Below, piece by piece: positions 60,467 through 64,000 of a DNA stretch of 64,000 bases (position 1 is the first letter of the stretch; each line of letters opens with the position of its first letter). The stretch covers positions 496,001-560,000 of the forward strand of contig NW_024104502.1 of assembly GCF_003945595.2 (NCBI RefSeq), written 5' to 3'. Both the position numbers and the translations under genes were made by a program. Origin of the DNA: Pipra filicauda. Lineage: Eukaryota; Chordata; Aves; Passeriformes; Pipridae. Under the pieces are notes generated by a model, which ran no database searches, was not told the origin of the DNA, and saw only the letters and a program-made list of their open reading frames with translations.

Positions 60467-63400
60467 CTAGAAAAAAAGAAGAAACATCACTTCAATTTTT
60501 TTACTCTGTGATAATTTCTCTCTCTACAAGCACTATGAAGAAGCAAATCAATTGAACTTATAAAATTCATTTTTGTAGTGAACAGAACTATCAAAGACTT
60601 CTGGTCACAAAACCTGAATATTATAAATAAATTCCCCTTTTAACTGACATGTTTATCAATTCCATTTACTGTAAAGATAACTCCCCAACCCCACTTCAAT
60701 TTCCTTTGACAGGTTTTCATGCAGCCTTTCAACGCTTTTCTCACTGGGAAATAAATTCACTTTCATCCTACTCAAGCCAAAGCAATTAAACCTGTCAAAG
60801 TATTCAACCAGCACTTTCTGCCAAACTTAAATTGCATACAGCTCGTAGAAAAAAAATTAAAAATCACTATACACTACTTACATGCAACAGAACGGGGGTT
60901 TTTCCCAGCTCTAGCTACCACAAGGAATAGGGATTGCTCTCTGCAGAACAACTCTGCACTGCACTGCCACTCTGTGTCTCTACCCCTTGGCAGTCCCCAT
61001 CTTTCTCCCCCTGCCTTAATTGCAGTGCTCTCCCCACATCAGAACTGCTCCTCCCTTCTGTTTTCTTCACCAACAGAAGATGTAAGAATTTCTATGAACA
61101 TTCAGCTGCAAGTGTTTCTTTGAGCTCACCTTGGTTTCCCAAAAGCTCTCCCTCCTTCCGTGCCTCGTTCATCGCCCGCTCCCTCGTGCTGTGCAGGCAC
61201 AGCCCCCACCTCCTGCTGCCCACCCCGGTCCCTCAGCCCCAGCCCTGTGCCCATCCCTCTGCCCAGGACACACCAGCTGACCGGCACAGGGGTCAGCACC
61301 ATAAACTCAGTGCCCTCAAACACTGTCTGCATTTATTTCAGCCTCCTTCCCCTCCATCAGCTGCCTCAGCAGAAAGAGGAACAACACCCTCAAGTAAAAC
61401 ACATGATGGAATAAGTCACACAATTCCTTCACTCTCATCACTATGGATTATGGATTAACCCCTTAACAACCACATCCACTCCCACTCAAAACACAGTTCC
61501 ACCTCAAAAGCATTCATCTCCTCCTTTTTCTGCCATAAGGATGGACTGCATCAAACCCAGAAAACGTGGAGAAGTTAACACTATGAGCTCTACAGTAAAG
61601 CCTTCCTCCCCCACCCCACCATGGGCTCACATTTACCTTGAACCCTCTTCTGCTTTGCAGCCAGGTATGGAAAAACATGTGTCACATGGACTTCAGATGA
61701 CATTATAAAAACTGTGGCCACAGGGTGATGGAAAGACTCAAGTCTACCCAGTTCTGACACACAGGACAATGACAAACACGAGCCTAGGAGATGGCTAGAG
61801 GGGAATCCAGAAAGGGCTAAAGGCAGGAAAGGGTTTGGGTGACTCCACAGATACATATATTGAAGTGTTCCTGGACATACATAGAACAGTAACACTGAAA
61901 GTAAATCACATTTTGCCCAGTTTTTAAAGTGACAGACTCTTCAGGGCCACCCCAGTTATCCCAAACTACTCCCTGCTCCCACCCAACCCTCTCATGGGGT
62001 ACAACCCATGTCCCCCACACGGTGCCCAGGACACACATCAGCCACACACCTACTGGGACCCAACCAGCCGACGCCAGTTAAACCATTCTGGAAAGCAAGC
62101 ACGCCACCAGGGAATTCTGCAGGGTTTCTTTGATTTGATTTTATTTCAATATGAATGTGTAGAAATTTCATTACAGTGACTGTATGTTGTTAATGGTATG
62201 TTATGTATGTTAATGGTGTTTCCAATTAGTATGTCCTTAAATGCTGAGGGACATCTCATCTCCTTTAGCAGCTGAAGGCTAAAGAAATGCATCAATCCTG
62301 TAAGCCACAAGCAAGGAACACAGGGAATACCAAACACAGGTGGCTTGGGTCAGCATATTCAGCAGAAATCCCACATTTTATCAACTTAGCCCCCGCCTAA
62401 CTTTCCTTCAGCAGGTCACAGCAGACTCTGCCATTGCACTTCTCCCTTTATCAGGAAACACCTCAGTTCACTGCCAGCTTTCCCTGGGATGGAGGCCAAG
62501 AACTGCCTCCTAAACATGGTGTCTTTTCTTTTCAGGCACATACAATAAACCTGCAGCAGAGCAGCCTTGTAACAGTGTGTAAGGTCACACACTCAGATGG
62601 GAATTCCACCCCCGGCAGACTGCAGAGCCAGGTTCCCTCTGTTCTGTCACCCACTCAATTCTTCTGTGCCTCTGATGCTGCCCAGGGAAAGAAAACTGGG
62701 CAGCAGGATTTGGGGAGATGTTACATCCTTGGTATGTCACTGAATCACAGAATCATTTAGGTTGGAAAAGACTTCCAAGATCATCAAGTCCCCCCTGTGC
62801 CCCATCCCCACCTTGTCCCCAGCCCAGAGCACTCAGTGCCACGGCCAGGCCTTCCTTGGACACCTCCAGGGGTGGGGACTCCAACACCTCCCTGGGCAGC
62901 CCCTGCCAGTGCCTGAACACCCTTTCCAGGGAGAAATTCCTTCTCATGTCCAACCTGAGCCTCCCCTGGCACAGCTGGAGGCCGTTCCCTCTCCTCCTGT
63001 CCCTTGTTCCCTGGGAGCAGAGCCCGACCCCCCCCCAGCTCCCCCCTCCTGTCAGGGAGTTGCAGAGCCAGAAGGTCCCCCCTGAGCCTCCTTTTCTCCA
63101 GGCTGAGCCCCCCCAGCTCCCTCAGCTGCTCCTGCTGCTCCAGCCCCTTCCCAGCTCCGTTCCCTTCCCTGCACACGCTCCAGGCCCTCAATGTCTCTCT
63201 TCCATGAGGGCCCAGAACTGGACACAGCCCTGGAGGGGCCTCAGCAGGGCCAGCACAGGGACAGTCACTGCCCTGGTCCTGCTGCCACACCATGGCTGGC
63301 ACAGCCCAGGGGCCATTGGCCTCTTGCCCCCCTGGGCTCCCCTGGGCTCATGTCCAGCCCCTGGCACCAGCACCCCCAGGGCCTTTCCCAACAGGCACTT

Positions 63401-64000
63401 TCCAGCTCTCAACATCTGAGCCGTGAATGTGAGGGCACATGACATAGATTGATTTTTAGGGTGGAAATTTAACAGTTTACGTAGATATTTCACCAGGAAG
63501 CAGCAGCTGTGTTAATATAATGGTATCTATTGCTACAGTTTCTTGTGTTTTCTCTCTTTTCCTGTCCTCACTCCATGTTCTATTAGTATACTTTAGAGCT
63601 TTTAAATCCTTCATCCTTTCCCTTTCCACTCGCAAATACATTGTTTGTTTTCACTATTATATATTCTCTTCCTAATAAATTCACTCTCCTTCTGTCCTAA
63701 ACATTTAATTTTGAGGTCATTCTCCAGGTCACATACATCCTAGCTCCGACTACAGTCTCTCTCTCCAGCACTTAAACCTAACTTAAGACCAGAAGATGAC
63801 AGAGTGGATCCCGCCCTGTTGTCTGGAAGGAGCAATTAGACAACTCTAACCTGTCCTGTCCATTCCCGGCACTTGGCAAAAGAATTTCAGAATTCCTAAC
63901 AGCTGGTGTCACCAGTCCCTGCTCTGTAAGGCCTCCAGCTCTTGTGCAAGAACAAAGATAGGCATCTACAAGTTCAACTCTTCCCTCACCCTGCACCTCC
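60467..64000 (-). other. FBXW11: FBXW11 upstream intron (partial)
   Basis: This is the intron before exon W1; it runs out of the window. Apart from a minus-strand CR1 at 62741-63410 I see no exon. The 34-residue alternative human exon (starting CSVPRSLW) was looked for on the minus strand and not found. Nothing else is recognisable. Confidence 0.8.
62741..63410 (-). mobile_element. CR1 LINE, 3' fragment in the upstream intron
   Basis: TGAATCACAGAATCATTTAG, GTTGGAAAAGACTTCCAAGA, GGGACTCCAACACCTCCCTG, then on through CAGAACTGGACACAGCCCTG to about 63410. It is one of the least diverged copies here, but its frames are not those of an intact reverse transcriptase. Confidence 0.9.

Noticed and set aside
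1..64000. Endogenous retrovirus, tRNA, microRNA cluster, CRISPR or bacterial operon
   Set aside because: No LTR pairs, primer-binding sites, tRNA boxes, regular spacer arrays or tightly packed frames were seen on either strand.

Overview
The window is vertebrate nuclear DNA, almost certainly from a bird. It holds one split, conserved protein gene with GT-AG introns and about 28 pieces of CR1, the dominant LINE of bird genomes. The many closely matching CR1 tails suggest a neoavian bird; the species cannot be fixed from the sequence. No bacterial-type genes, CRISPR arrays, rRNA or tRNA genes were seen.

The only gene I can support is FBXW11 (beta-TrCP2), the substrate-recognition subunit of an SCF ubiquitin ligase, on the minus strand. 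Eleven coding exons between 60466 and 28112 join into one unbroken frame of 514 codons plus a stop. Every splice phase agrees. The D domain, F-box and WD40 propeller are complete, and the residues equivalent to the seven phosphodegron contacts known from beta-TrCP1 are present. Only the first coding exon (about 15 residues in the human isoform I remember) should lie beyond 64000. The stop codon is 27 bases before a strong splice donor. The bulk of the 3' UTR is probably a separate exon of about 2.4 kb (24810 down to about 22400) ending at an AATAAA signal.

Layout: 1-22399 is intergenic DNA downstream of FBXW11, with CR1 pieces, a six-copy 39-bp minisatellite and no supported gene. About 22400-24810 is the 3' UTR exon, with a CpG-rich patch and two adjacent Pumilio-like sites. 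24811-60466 is the gene body; two introns of about 11.4 and 11.8 kb flank the exons that cover the end of the F-box module and the linker. 60467-64000 is part of an upstream intron.

I did not find an undescribed gene system. The points most worth a second look are the higher-order pattern of the minisatellite, the CpG-rich 3' UTR patch, the intron in the 3' UTR, a diverged local duplication in the largest intron, and inverted CR1 pairs inside the pre-mRNA. CR1 limits are read by eye and are approximate to about 10-30 bases.
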